From Planctomycetota bacterium (GTDB taxonomy: Bacteria > Planctomycetota > Brocadiia > Brocadiales > Bathyanammoxibiaceae), in the NCBI GenBank assembly GCA_030623665.1, contig JAUXLO010000001.1, positions 1 to 21,227 of the forward strand: DNA of 21,227 nucleotides, given 5' to 3'. Shown here in pieces: positions 8,238 through 16,300 of the stretch. The first letter of the stretch is position 1. Every line of letters begins with the position of its first letter. Under the pieces are notes generated by a model. The model did no database searches. It saw nothing but the letters and a program-made list of their open reading frames with translations, and was not told where the DNA came from. A program made the translations under genes and the position numbers.

Positions 8238-8680
8238 GAACCCTCCAGGTCCGTTATCTTTTGTATCCTTCTGGCATGCCTCTCTCCCTCAAAAGGCGTG
8301 TCGAGCCATACCTGGATTATCTTCATTGCGATAGCGCCCGGGGCAATCAGTTCGGCGCCCATGCATAGGACGTTGGAATCGTTGTGCCTGCGGCTCATCT
8401 CTGCGCTGAAAAGATCATGGGCTACTACGGCACGAACGCCTTTAACCTTGTTTGCGGCAAGTGACATGCCTATACCTGTCCCACATACCAGAATGCCGCG
8501 GTCGCATTCCTTATTCGAAACGGCCTTGGCCACCTTTAGGGCATAGTCCGGGTAGTCCACCGAATTTGACGAGTTGCTCGGACCACAATCAACTATAGTA
8601 TGTTCATGTTTGGACAACAGCTGGCACACTTTATTTTTAAGTTCATAACCTCTATGGTCGGATGCTAGTGCTATCTTCAT
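8234..8680 (-). CDS. rpiB: ribose 5-phosphate isomerase B
   Basis: Interconverts ribose 5-phosphate and ribulose 5-phosphate in the pentose phosphate pathway. The 148-residue protein is standard RpiB length. It shows ASDHRGYELK at the start (Asp8, His9), the phosphate-binding VCGTGIGMS with active-site Cys66, and His99 in RRHND, the same numbering as E. coli RpiB. ERHARRIQKI near the end matches the family. It starts in a TAATG junction with the upstream gene and ends overlapping thyX by four bases, so translation is probably coupled. Some RpiB-family proteins act on allose 6-phosphate; the context of core genes favours ribose. Confidence 0.93.
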   Translation of the reverse strand: MKIALASDHRGYELKNKVCQLLSKHEHTIVDCGPSNSSNSVDYPDYALKVAKAVSNKECDRGILVCGTGIGMSLAANKVKGVRAVVAHDLFSAEMSRRHNDSNVLCMGAELIAPGAIAMKIIQVWLDTPFEGERHARRIQKITDLEGS

Positions 8681-9303
8681 TAGTTTACCTCGACCTCTGC
8701 ACTAAGACAGCTCATGATTCTCTTTTTCGGGATAGCGCCTTCACGGAGTAAAACGCATGCTCCTCTGGTAACTTTAACAACGGTGGAAGGTGTTTTCATC
8801 GTGCTCGGACCACCGTCCAGTATTATTTCTATTCTATTACCGAAATACTCTAAGACCTTTTGCGCGTCCGTTGCAGGGGGCTTGCCGGAAACGTTGGCGC
8901 TGGTGGCAAGGACGGGGACGCCGGCCAGCCTGACGAGGTCTTGTGCCACCTTGTGTCTCGGGAAACGTACGCCTACATCCTTCTTGCCCGGTCCGGAGAA
9001 CACGATGGTAAGTGGACCTGGCCAGAATTTCTTCACCAGGATTTTTGCGTAAAGATGCATATCGACAAGGCCGCTGATTTCTTCCAGGTCTGAGATGAGA
9101 TGTGCGAACTCTTTATCACGGGGTCTATTCTTAACATCGTGCAGCATCGCCACTGCATCACCGTCTTGGGCGTTGACCCCGATGCCGTAGACGGTCTCCG
9201 TCGGGAAGGCCACCACTTCGCCACTCTTCAGGGCCTCTGCGGCCGTATTAAGATTCTTCCTGTAACAAGCTATGTCTTTTGTGTCAAGTAACTTAGTGTG
9301 CAT
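8680..9303 (-). CDS. tsaC: L-threonylcarbamoyladenylate synthase (Sua5/YwlC/TsaC family)
   Basis: Makes threonylcarbamoyl-AMP from threonine, bicarbonate and ATP, the first step of t6A37 modification of ANN-decoding tRNAs. The 207-residue protein has a YrdC domain only, without the extra Sua5 C-terminal domain. Motifs seen are VVAFPTETVYGIG (about 30-42), the KNRPRDK basic motif (Lys58, Arg60, Lys64), WPGPLTIVF, VGVRFPRH and LATSANVSG. It is the first gene of a four-gene operon with rpiB, thyX and the MetE-core gene. ATG 9303 has no clear Shine-Dalgarno and lies about 15 bases from the predicted transcription start, so the leader is very short. Confidence 0.92.
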   Translation of the reverse strand: MHTKLLDTKDIACYRKNLNTAAEALKSGEVVAFPTETVYGIGVNAQDGDAVAMLHDVKNRPRDKEFAHLISDLEEISGLVDMHLYAKILVKKFWPGPLTIVFSGPGKKDVGVRFPRHKVAQDLVRLAGVPVLATSANVSGKPPATDAQKVLEYFGNRIEIILDGGPSTMKTPSTVVKVTRGACVLLREGAIPKKRIMSCLSAEVEVN

Positions 9304-9324
9304 TTTAGTGTCTGTAACAAAAAA

Positions 9325-9353
9325 ATTATATCACCTTTACGGGGCAATATCAA
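9325..9353 (-). promoter_or_regulatory. sigma70-type promoter for the tsaC-rpiB-thyX-MetE-core operon
   Basis: Minus-strand TTGATA (9348-9353), a 17-base spacer and a perfect TATAAT (9325-9330). The predicted start is near 9318, only about 15 bases upstream of the ATG at 9303. Confidence 0.7.
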
Positions 9354-9380
9354 CCTTTCTCGAAGGGGGCCCCGGTACAG

Positions 9381-9409
9381 TTGACGTGTGGAATTTTATG
9401 TGTTAGACT
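9381..9409 (+). promoter_or_regulatory. sigma70-type promoter for the sensor-kinase operon
   Basis: Plus-strand TTGACG (9381-9386), a 17-base spacer and TAGACT (9404-9409), upstream of the kinase ATG at 9453. The layout resembles the TTGACT-17-TAAACT element upstream of the glutamate-synthase-like gene. An AAGGA lies about 15 bases before the ATG. Confidence 0.5.
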
Positions 9410-9452
9410 TGCCATCCTAAGCGTATTTTGCAGCCAAGGATAATTAGAAGAA

Positions 9453-11807
9453 ATGTTCCGTTCCATCCGAAGTAAAATAATATTACTCATGCTCTTCTTC
9501 TCCTTTTTCCCCTTACTAGTCTCCAGGGTGATTATTTATCCCAGTGTCTGGAAGGCATTTCAGGAGGCAAGGATACGTGACCTGGAGAGCATTGGATATA
9601 AACAGGGCAACATTATAACTGCATGGTTAGAGGAGAGGATATACGACGCAAAGAGCTTTGCCAATGAAGTCCTGACCAGCTCGTTTACAAGGTTCTCTCT
9701 CGGTGATGAGCAGTTTGCCAGACTGACCTCCCACCTGCGCTTCCTCAGGGACACCTGTGGCTATAAAGAGATATCCATCATAGATAACCTTGGGGAGGTA
9801 AAGGTGTCTACCAGAGATGACTTTATTGGCATCAACGTAGGGGAATTCGATTACTTCCAGGAGGCCAGTAAGGGGAAGGCCTTTGTGTCCAATATAAGGC
9901 CCTCTTCATTCCCTATAGCCAACGAAAGCGGTGAGATGGAGAGAGGCGTTCCAACCCTCTTCGTCTCGACTCCAATAAGGGACGAGGCCAACCGGATAAT
10001 TGGTGTGATATGCCTGAGGGTGGACGTAGTGGCTCTTTCGAGAGAGATGCGGCGGGTAAAGATGGGTAAGTCAGGCGAGACCTATCTGGTGGACAAAAAT
10101 GGATTTATGATAACTGAGTCCCGTTTCGTGCCGACCCTCAGGAATATGGGCCTGATAAAGAAGCGGACGGCCCTTGAACTAAAACTCATAGACCCGAAAA
10201 CCGGGCAATTAACCAAAGGCGTCCAGGCCTGCCTGAAGGGTGAGTCTGGTTATGATGCCAAGGGATATCGTGACTACAGGGGTGTTCTTGTCCTGGGTTT
10301 CTGGCACTGGCTGCCTGAGTACCGGTGGGCGCTGATGTCTGAAATAGACGTAGAAGAGGCATATAAGACACTCTATGACCTGGACAGGACTATACTATCC
10401 GTCTCAATTGCCGTCTCTCTGGCAATGGTGGTAGGGGTAATCTTCCTTGGGCGAAGGATTTCTGCCCCTATTCTTCATCTTACAGGGGTTACCCAAATGA
10501 TGTCCAGTGGCGACCTCAGCCAGAGGGCTACTGTGTACTCAAGGGATGAGATCGGCCAGTTGGCCGATTCATTTAACACCATGGCCCAGACCATAGAGAT
10601 ACGGAACGAACAGCTGGAGTCAACGAAGCAGTACCTGGAGTCCATGTTCGATGCAATCAGGGACGTTATAACCGTGGTGGATAAGGAGGGCACCATTCTG
10701 AGGGTCAACCAGGCAGCCATTGACGAATACGGTGAAGACGTTATAGGCAAGAATTGTATTGAGGTGTTTATGGGTGAGGGTCAGACGTGTGACGGCTGCA
10801 AGAACCTCGAGGTTATAGAGAATCTGAGGCCGAACTCACATGAACATGTTGTGCCGGACAAAGGCAAGGTGGTCTCTACCGAATCATTTCCCTTACTGTC
10901 CAGCAGGGGGAGGCTTGAGGCGATAATAATGGTCTCAAGGGACATCACCCAGCAGAAGAAGCTGGAGCAAAGGCTTCAAAGGTATACCCTGGACCTGGAG
11001 AATACCGTAGCCGAAAGGACCAAGTCGCTCAGTCTGATTAATAAAGAACTGGAAGAGAAAAACATACAGTTGGAAAGGGCGAACACAGAGCTAAGGACTT
11101 TGGACAAGCTAAAGGACAGTATTATTCGTGACGTGACCCACGAGCTCAAGAGCCCGCTGGCCCAGGTGAGGATGGCGTTTGACCTATGGGCTGAGGAGAT
11201 GGGCGAGGCTAAGGTGGACGAGCCCAAGGAAGAAAGGCTTCTTTCCATAGTAAACCACAATATCGGTAGACTTCAGAAGACCATAACCGCCGTACTTGAC
11301 CTCTCCAATATTGAGTACGGACATGTAAAGTACAAGAAAGAGCGCTTCCGGGTAGAAGAGTTGATACAGAAGGTGCTATCGGAATTCGCCATAGTCGTCA
11401 AGCAGAAAGGTATAACCATAAAAACACGTATACCACGGGAACTCCCACAGATTACCGGAGACAGGGAGCACCTTGCCAGAGTAGTCTACAATTTAGTGGA
11501 CAACGCCGTGAAGTACACATCTAAGGGAGAAATCGTCGTATCGGCCACACAGAAGGACTCTGCGGTCGAGATCAGCGTAAAGGACACAGGGATGGGCATA
11601 AGCATCCCTAAAAAAGAGTACGATAAATTATTTGAGAGGTTCTACCAGGAAAAGCCCCGTTATGACGGCGTGGGTGTCGGGCTGGCCATATGCAAGGCCA
11701 TTATACAGGGCCATGGCGGTAGCATCTCTGTAGAAAGCGAAGGCGCAGGAAAGGGCTCAACGTTTACTTTTACCATACCACAACAATCTCGGTTAGAGAC
11801 AACGTGA
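9453..11807 (+). CDS. membrane sensor histidine kinase (Cache-like, HAMP, PAS, HisKA, HATPase)
   Basis: A 784-residue inner-membrane sensor kinase. Domain order: transmembrane helix 1 at about 8-28, an extracytoplasmic double-Cache-like region at about 35-305 (contains ISIIDNLGEVKVSTRDDFIG and ISTPIRDE-like VSTPIRDEANRIIGVICLRV), transmembrane helix 2 at about 312-333, HAMP at 334-390, and PAS at about 400-500. A coiled coil (AERTKSLSLINKELEEKN) links to HisKA with His563 in DVTHELKSPL. The ATPase domain has LVDNAVKYT, DTGMGIS and GVGVGLAICKAIIQGHGG. The PAS domain carries Cys435, Cys446 and Cys449 (CDGC). The gene ends in a four-base overlap with a receiver gene, so the two are a co-translated pair. 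The ligand cannot be read from the sequence. Confidence 0.93.
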   Translation: MFRSIRSKIILLMLFFSFFPLLVSRVIIYPSVWKAFQEARIRDLESIGYKQGNIITAWLEERIYDAKSFANEVLTSSFTRFSLGDEQFARLTSHLRFLRDTCGYKEISIIDNLGEVKVSTRDDFIGINVGEFDYFQEASKGKAFVSNIRPSSFPIANESGEMERGVPTLFVSTPIRDEANRIIGVICLRVDVVALSREMRRVKMGKSGETYLVDKNGFMITESRFVPTLRNMGLIKKRTALELKLIDPKTGQLTKGVQACLKGESGYDAKGYRDYRGVLVLGFWHWLPEYRWALMSEIDVEEAYKTLYDLDRTILSVSIAVSLAMVVGVIFLGRRISAPILHLTGVTQMMSSGDLSQRATVYSRDEIGQLADSFNTMAQTIEIRNEQLESTKQYLESMFDAIRDVITVVDKEGTILRVNQAAIDEYGEDVIGKNCIEVFMGEGQTCDGCKNLEVIENLRPNSHEHVVPDKGKVVSTESFPLLSSRGRLEAIIMVSRDITQQKKLEQRLQRYTLDLENTVAERTKSLSLINKELEEKNIQLERANTELRTLDKLKDSIIRDVTHELKSPLAQVRMAFDLWAEEMGEAKVDEPKEERLLSIVNHNIGRLQKTITAVLDLSNIEYGHVKYKKERFRVEELIQKVLSEFAIVVKQKGITIKTRIPRELPQITGDREHLARVVYNLVDNAVKYTSKGEIVVSATQKDSAVEISVKDTGMGISIPKKEYDKLFERFYQEKPRYDGVGVGLAICKAIIQGHGGSISVESEGAGKGSTFTFTIPQQSRLETT

Positions 11808-12175
11808 AGAACAGTAAGACCATTATGATTGTTGAAGACGACCAGGGATTTCAGGACATCTTTGCCGTGATGCTGGAGGGAACAGGCCATAAGATAATCA
11901 GCGCCTACGACGGCAATGACGCCCTGGATAAGTTGGAAAAACAAATACCCAACCTGATTATACTGGACATCCTGCTCGAGGCCATGATGGGTGACGCCCT
12001 ATTCCTGCATCTCAAGCGTGTACCCGAGTATGCGAAGATACCTATTATCGTTGTCAGCAGTTTTCCCGCCAGGGACTACAAGAATCTCGAAGAGATTGAC
12101 CCCCAGCTCGTCTTCCTTGAGAAACCCTTTACCAAGAAAACCTTACTTGAGGTGGTAGAGGCAAAATTGAGTTAA
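11804..12175 (+). CDS. single-domain response regulator (receiver only)
   Basis: A 123-residue CheY-like receiver without an output domain. Acidic pocket Glu11-Asp12-Asp13, phosphoacceptor Asp55 in LIILDILLEA, the VVSS switch segment and LEKPF lysine are all present. It starts at GTG 11804, overlapping the kinase stop as GTGA, so it is the likely partner of that kinase. With no DNA-binding domain it must act through protein contacts or a phosphorelay. The downstream gene 23 bases away is an obvious candidate partner, which is inference. Confidence 0.92.
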   Translation: MKNSKTIMIVEDDQGFQDIFAVMLEGTGHKIISAYDGNDALDKLEKQIPNLIILDILLEAMMGDALFLHLKRVPEYAKIPIIVVSSFPARDYKNLEEIDPQLVFLEKPFTKKTLLEVVEAKLS

Positions 12176-12198
12176 ACCTTCCTACGTGGCTTCAGAGG

Positions 12199-12945
12199 AT
12201 GGCTGATAGCTTTAACCACCATTACAGCTGGCTGAAAACCTGGAGAGAAAACCCCTCTACTCCAACTATCTTTTACGCTACCACCTCAAACCTGATTGAG
12301 GAGATACGGGAGACGGGGTTGGCCCCCTTCTCTGAGGGAGAGAACTTCTTTATAGAAGGACTTCATGACGTCCTCGCTCTGGCCAAGAAGGCTGGGGATA
12401 AAAGGAGTATCGAGTTTGCAGAGATAGTCCTTTTAGAACATTTAGAAAGGCCCAGGCCGCTCCAGCTCACCTTTAACTATCATCTGGCACAACAACAGGC
12501 CAGGAGAAAGGTCCGCAGGCTCAAGGCCCTTGTGTGGCTCTACGAACTCCTGTTTGAGTATCTGGAGAAGAATGCCACTCACAGGCCGGCGGAAGCGGAA
12601 ATCAAGAAATTGACCAAAAATTATGAGGAGCTACGTGACATCCAGTCCAATAATCAGGGCGCCATAATCCATGTAGGCACCGACCTGGAGAAATTTGACA
12701 CCCTGCCGCCCATAATAGCGGACAAAAAGGGGCTCAGGAGGACGATAAAGGGCAAGAACCCCTTATGTAAGGTCTGTGGCCCAAAAGACAAAAAATGGAA
12801 GAAGTTATCCAGAGAAGAGGTTGAGGCCTGCATAGAGATGATGGTGAGGGGCGGGGGAGATTTCGAGGGCCTGGGGCGCGAGATAACCACGTCCGAGACC
12901 ATCCCATCGTCTGATATCATTAAGGTCGAGACTGTCCAACTCTAG
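12199..12945 (+). CDS. unrecognised 248-residue protein at the end of the kinase/receiver operon
   Basis: I do not recognise this family. The protein is soluble, with no signal peptide or membrane helix. Residues 22-65 read PTIFYATTSNLIEEIRETGL, then FFIEGLHDVLALAKKAG. That pattern (strand with Tyr, helix, Gly-Leu, strand, helix with Ala) loosely recalls the start of ADP-ribosyltransferase or KptA-like folds; it is only a resemblance. Residues about 95-145 are helical and very basic (QQARRKVRRLKALVWLYELL). A Cys-Lys-Val-Cys pair at 190-193 lies in a Lys-rich stretch and may bind zinc or be redox active. It begins 23 bases after the receiver gene, with AGAGG touching the ATG, so translation probably depends on the upstream gene. 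The operon context suggests an effector of the kinase/receiver pair. Confidence 0.7.
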   Translation: MADSFNHHYSWLKTWRENPSTPTIFYATTSNLIEEIRETGLAPFSEGENFFIEGLHDVLALAKKAGDKRSIEFAEIVLLEHLERPRPLQLTFNYHLAQQQARRKVRRLKALVWLYELLFEYLEKNATHRPAEAEIKKLTKNYEELRDIQSNNQGAIIHVGTDLEKFDTLPPIIADKKGLRRTIKGKNPLCKVCGPKDKKWKKLSREEVEACIEMMVRGGGDFEGLGREITTSETIPSSDIIKVETVQL

Positions 12946-12950
12946 GTTTG

Positions 12951-12976
12951 TAGGGGTTCAAAAATTTGAGCCCCTA
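12951..12976. terminator. bidirectional hairpin between convergent genes
   Basis: A 12-base inverted repeat, TAGGGGTTCAAA (12951-12962) and TTTGAGCCCCTA (12965-12976), with one T/C difference that pairs as G-U in one transcript. It begins 5 bases after the stop of the plus-strand gene and includes the TAG of the convergent glcD. There is no external T run, but the location and symmetry fit a shared terminator. Confidence 0.6.
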
Positions 12977-14380
12977 TGACACAAATATCTTCCCGGGGTT
13001 CATGATATTTTTGGGGTCTATCAGTTTCTTCAGCGATTTCATTAATTCCAGCTCGTCACGCGGTATCTCCCACGGGAGGTGTTTCGCCTTGGCCGTGCCT
13101 ATCCCGTGCTCTCCGGTTATGGTGCCGCCCAGGGCGATGACCTTCTCCATCACGCGGTCCAGCATCTTGTCCACCTTTGCCTGCTGTTCATCACCCTCCC
13201 CGTAGAGAAAGTTTATGTGGACGTTGCCGTCACCTATATGGCCAAAACATGCCGTATCTATGGAATATTCCCTCGCCAGCGAATAGGCCTCTTCGGTCAC
13301 CTCCTTTATCTTGCTCCTTGGGACGCAGACGTCTTCGTTCAGTTTCTTACCGGCGACCTTGAATAGCGCCGGGGATATGACCCTCCTCACCTGCCAGAGG
13401 GCATTACGCTTCTCCACGTCTTCGGCGATGACTATCTGGAAGGCATTGTTCTTCTTGCATGCCTCTTCTACACGTAGGCGCTCTCTCTTTACTATCTGGG
13501 GGTCACCATCCACGTCCACGAGGAGCATCGCCTTCGCCTCCTTAGGTATGTCTATACCGCCGTACCCTCGAACGGAGTCGATGCATATACTGTCCACAAA
13601 TTCCAGTGTCTTGGGGATTACGCCTTGGTCCAGGATTATCCCATCGGCGGCGTCCACGGCGTTACCCGCAGAGGAAAAGTAGGCAAGCACTGTCTCTACC
13701 TTGGCCGGAAGCGGTATGAGCTTGACCGTTATCTTGGTAAAGACCCCGAGGGTGCCTTCTGAGCCTACAAAGAGCCTGGTAAGGTCGTAGCCGGCCACGG
13801 TCCTCCAGGTCTTCTTGCCGGTATTTATGACCCTTCCGTCAGGCAGGACCACTTCAAGCGAAAGCACATAGTCGCGGGTTACCCCATACTTGATCCCCGC
13901 CATGCCTCCTGAGCATTCTGCTATGTTTCCGCCGAGTGTGGAGAATTCAGCACTGCCCGGGTCGGGCGGGTAGAACAGCTTATGCCTTGCCGCCTCATCC
14001 TGAAATCGCTTGGTTACCACACCTGGCTCTACCGTGGCAATCATGTCCGGCGCGTTTATTTCCAGTATGCGGTCCATCCTCGTCGTATCCAGCGCTATGC
14101 CGCCATAAAGGGGGATAGAGCCGCCTGAGAGTCCTGAACGTGCCCCACATGGGGAGATGGGTATGTTGTTCTTATCAGCTACCTTGACCACGGCTGCCAC
14201 CTCTTCCGTGGTCGAGGCCTTGACCACGACGTCGGGCATGGCCCTTTGCCGGGTTGCGGTTGCGTCGTAGGAGTAGCACACAAGCTGCTCTACATTGGTG
14301 TGCACGTACTCCTTACCTACCGCTCGAATAAGTTCATCCAGGACGGCCTGGTCTAAAGTTTGTTGCTTTGACTTTAACAT
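12974..14380 (-). CDS. glcD: GlcD-type FAD-linked 2-hydroxyacid oxidase/dehydrogenase
   Basis: FAD flavoprotein of the vanillyl-alcohol-oxidase fold that oxidises a 2-hydroxyacid such as glycolate or D-lactate to the 2-oxoacid. In the 468-residue protein the N-terminal FAD domain spans about 40-225, with ARSGLSGGSIPLYGG, TLGGNIAECSGG and LFVGSEGTLGVFTKITV. The FAD-oxidase C-terminal domain follows, with the metal-site motif GHIGDGNVHINFL and GEHGIGTAKAKHLPWE near the end. Full length for the family. The Fe-S partner GlcF and GlcE are absent from the window, so either a distant partner or a stand-alone D-lactate dehydrogenase role is possible. It may be read through from the glutamate-synthase-like gene, although a good terminator lies between. 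A TATAAT at 14434-14439 without a convincing -35 could be its own promoter. Confidence 0.88.
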   Translation of the reverse strand: MLKSKQQTLDQAVLDELIRAVGKEYVHTNVEQLVCYSYDATATRQRAMPDVVVKASTTEEVAAVVKVADKNNIPISPCGARSGLSGGSIPLYGGIALDTTRMDRILEINAPDMIATVEPGVVTKRFQDEAARHKLFYPPDPGSAEFSTLGGNIAECSGGMAGIKYGVTRDYVLSLEVVLPDGRVINTGKKTWRTVAGYDLTRLFVGSEGTLGVFTKITVKLIPLPAKVETVLAYFSSAGNAVDAADGIILDQGVIPKTLEFVDSICIDSVRGYGGIDIPKEAKAMLLVDVDGDPQIVKRERLRVEEACKKNNAFQIVIAEDVEKRNALWQVRRVISPALFKVAGKKLNEDVCVPRSKIKEVTEEAYSLAREYSIDTACFGHIGDGNVHINFLYGEGDEQQAKVDKMLDRVMEKVIALGGTITGEHGIGTAKAKHLPWEIPRDELELMKSLKKLIDPKNIMNPGKIFVS

Positions 14381-14460
14381 AGTCTTTTCTATCGCTCGGA
14401 GACCTCTGAAGGGGCCTTTCTTTTTGTCTATCTATTATATTAAAAGGACCTCTAAAAATC

Positions 14461-14555
14461 CCGCACAATTGTCATTTTGAAGGCTCTGCGAGCAGCGCTG
14501 GTGAGTCTCCGCCGGAGGCAGGTCTGCCTCCAGACCGTTACTGTATACTGCCTCC
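14461..14555. repeat. nested inverted-repeat element in the intergenic region
   Basis: Between glcD and the next gene (259 bases, 14381-14639) lies a cluster of overlapping inverted repeats. GGAGGCA (14514-14520) pairs with TGCCTCC at 14525-14531, and a second TGCCTCC follows at 14549-14555. GGTCTG/CAGACC (14521-14526/14531-14536) is an alternative stem. The preceding stretch TTGTCATTTTGAAGG resembles the common dispersed intergenic repeats that start with TGTCATTCTGA in many genomes, so this may be a decayed copy. That link is from memory and unproven. Confidence 0.35.
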
Positions 14556-14563
14556 TAAGATTC

Positions 14564-14607
14564 AAAAAAAGGGATGTGCGCCGGACATAAGGTCCTTCAC
14601 ACATCCC
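14564..14607 (-). terminator. intrinsic terminator of the glutamate-synthase-like gene
   Basis: On the minus strand GGGATGTG (14600-14607) pairs perfectly with CACATCCC (14571-14578), with an additional inner GGAC/GTCC pairing, and is followed at once by seven T (14564-14570). It lies 33 bases beyond the gene's stop. This is a textbook rho-independent terminator. Confidence 0.85.
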
Positions 14608-14639
14608 ATATATTATGAAAAGCAAATTTGCTTGGAGTT

Positions 14640-16148
14640 TTAAACGCCCAAGATCCTGCTTGCTTCTTCTTTGTCGTATTCCATGACGTACGGGATTCCC
14701 GTCACATCAGATGCCTCCCTGGTCAAGGCAAATATGTCACTGCGATTGATCTCATCGAGAGAAATGCGCCGTGAGCCTGCCATAAGCTGTCTCAGTCCCG
14801 TGGCAAGCCTCTGGTAATAGGAGTATACGCCCAGACCCGACGCAGGCGGTACGCTACCGTTCATGCCAAATTCCTTCTCGACGGCATGGTAATAGTAGAA
14901 CACCTCCTCTAAGGTCTTGCCGTACTGTTCCGAGTTCTTCGGCTGTTTTCCTGCCGCTATGAGGCCGGCCTGTGTCTTCCCCACCATTGAGGCGCAGATA
15001 GTGGCCCTGGACATGCCCACCGCCTTGATATACGGAGAGCAGAGGGCGAAGGCCTTATAGATCTGATCTTCCATAGTGAGCCCGCCTGCAAGGACTATGT
15101 CAGGGACATGCTTCTTTTTCTTCGTGAGTTTCTCACAGTACTGGTGGACGAGCGAGGCCAGATAAATTGTGGGCACTCCCCACTCGTTCATCATACGCCA
15201 CGGGCTCATACCTGTACCGCCGCCGGCACCATCTACCGTCAGCACGTCTATCTCTGCTTCTGAACAAAATCTGAGGGCCCTTGCCAGGTCTGCCGGCCGG
15301 TATGCCCCTGTCTTGAGGAAGACATACTTTGCCCCCTTCTTCCTCAGGTTCTCCACGGTATTGACGAACTCCTCGGTGGATTTTCCGATATCGTTGGACA
15401 CCGTTCCTATCCTGGTGTGTCTTTCAAATCCCTCGAAGGCACCCATCTTGAAGGATTCTACGGCCACAGGGTCCTCCGGGTCTGGTATAACTATATAGCC
15501 GCGCTTCTTCAGGAGTCGAGCCTTTTCCAGCTTTGTAATCTTTACCTCTCCGCCGATGGATTTCGCACCCTGCCCCCATTTTAATTCGACGGCGTCCACC
15601 CCTAACTTGTTTATTGCATACTCCAGCACGCCGAGCCGGAGGTCTTCAGGGTTGGCCTGAACACAGAAAAAGCCGTCGCCGTCCTGCCGCCATTCTTTGA
15701 AGATGTTTATCCTTCTCTGCAACTCCGGGCAGTGGGTGACTTTGTTATTTGAGTCAAACTCTGCCTCCGTATCCATACCGCAGACGTTTTCACCAATCAC
15801 CACACCCGTCCCGCTCATTGCAGCCCCGGTGCCAAGTCCTTCAAAGTGTTCTTCAGCAACCTTGGTGGAGCCCACCCCTGTTACCATTAGCGGCAGTCTC
15901 ATCTTTATGCCCTTGTCTCTACCAAGTCTGGTCTCCAGATTAACATTGGTAAACTTCTCGAACCTTGGGTCGGGAGGACCTGCTATTGTTCCTGTGATGT
16001 TAAAGTGGTGAAAATCGACGGGGTACTCCTTCTGGGCGGCGGTGGTCATCTTGCCGAACGGTGTGGGGTATATAACCTCTGGCCCCCTGAATGCGGACTT
16101 CCCTATCTCGCAATAACCGGGGCAGCCGTCAAGGCATACTGTACACAT
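14640..16148 (-). CDS. glutamate-synthase-like FMN-binding protein (intact part)
   Basis: A protein of the glutamate synthase FMN-binding domain family, the synthase part of the GOGAT large subunit without the glutaminase domain. 502 residues are in frame from ATG 16148. The N-terminus carries a cysteine cluster, CTVCLDGCPGYC (Cys2, Cys5, Cys9, Cys13), that could hold an Fe-S cluster. The barrel has AVELKWGQGAKSIGG, the FMN/2-oxoglutarate-loop type segment DGAGGGTGMSPWRMMNEWG and VLAGGLTMEDQIYKA. The classical GOGAT 3Fe-4S cysteine loop is not evident. The true start is probably upstream at 16230 (see the separate entry), giving about 530 residues. A small subunit or glutaminase partner is not in the window, so whether it makes glutamate is uncertain. 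It has its own sigma70 promoter and a strong terminator. Confidence 0.88.
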   Translation of the reverse strand: MCTVCLDGCPGYCEIGKSAFRGPEVIYPTPFGKMTTAAQKEYPVDFHHFNITGTIAGPPDPRFEKFTNVNLETRLGRDKGIKMRLPLMVTGVGSTKVAEEHFEGLGTGAAMSGTGVVIGENVCGMDTEAEFDSNNKVTHCPELQRRINIFKEWRQDGDGFFCVQANPEDLRLGVLEYAINKLGVDAVELKWGQGAKSIGGEVKITKLEKARLLKKRGYIVIPDPEDPVAVESFKMGAFEGFERHTRIGTVSNDIGKSTEEFVNTVENLRKKGAKYVFLKTGAYRPADLARALRFCSEAEIDVLTVDGAGGGTGMSPWRMMNEWGVPTIYLASLVHQYCEKLTKKKKHVPDIVLAGGLTMEDQIYKAFALCSPYIKAVGMSRATICASMVGKTQAGLIAAGKQPKNSEQYGKTLEEVFYYYHAVEKEFGMNGSVPPASGLGVYSYYQRLATGLRQLMAGSRRISLDEINRSDIFALTREASDVTGIPYVMEYDKEEASRILGV

Positions 16149-16230
16149 ACCACTGGTAGGGGTGATGTCATTAGGTGTCCGATTCCTTGTCCCCGTGGCC
16201 AGTGCCCTATTGGGGTAATGAGATTGCCAT
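16149..16230 (-). other. displaced 5' end of the glutamate-synthase-like gene (two apparent one-base losses)
   Basis: ATG 16230 has an ideal Shine-Dalgarno AAGGAGGA (16239-16246) eight bases upstream, but its frame stops after seven codons (MAISLPQ). Adding one C to the CCCC run at 16212-16215 continues the peptide as IGHWPRGQGIGHLMTSP. Adding one C to a second CCCC run at 16159-16162 joins it exactly in frame to the Cys-rich start of the gene at 16148. Both breaks are the same kind of error in identical runs of four C. Sequencing or assembly indels are more likely than real mutations, but a true frameshift cannot be excluded. Confidence 0.7.
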
Positions 16231-16300
16231 ACTTTGATTCCTCCTTAATGTTCATAAACAGCGCTAGGCGTGCGTCTGTGTATGAGAGCTAGGTTGTCAG

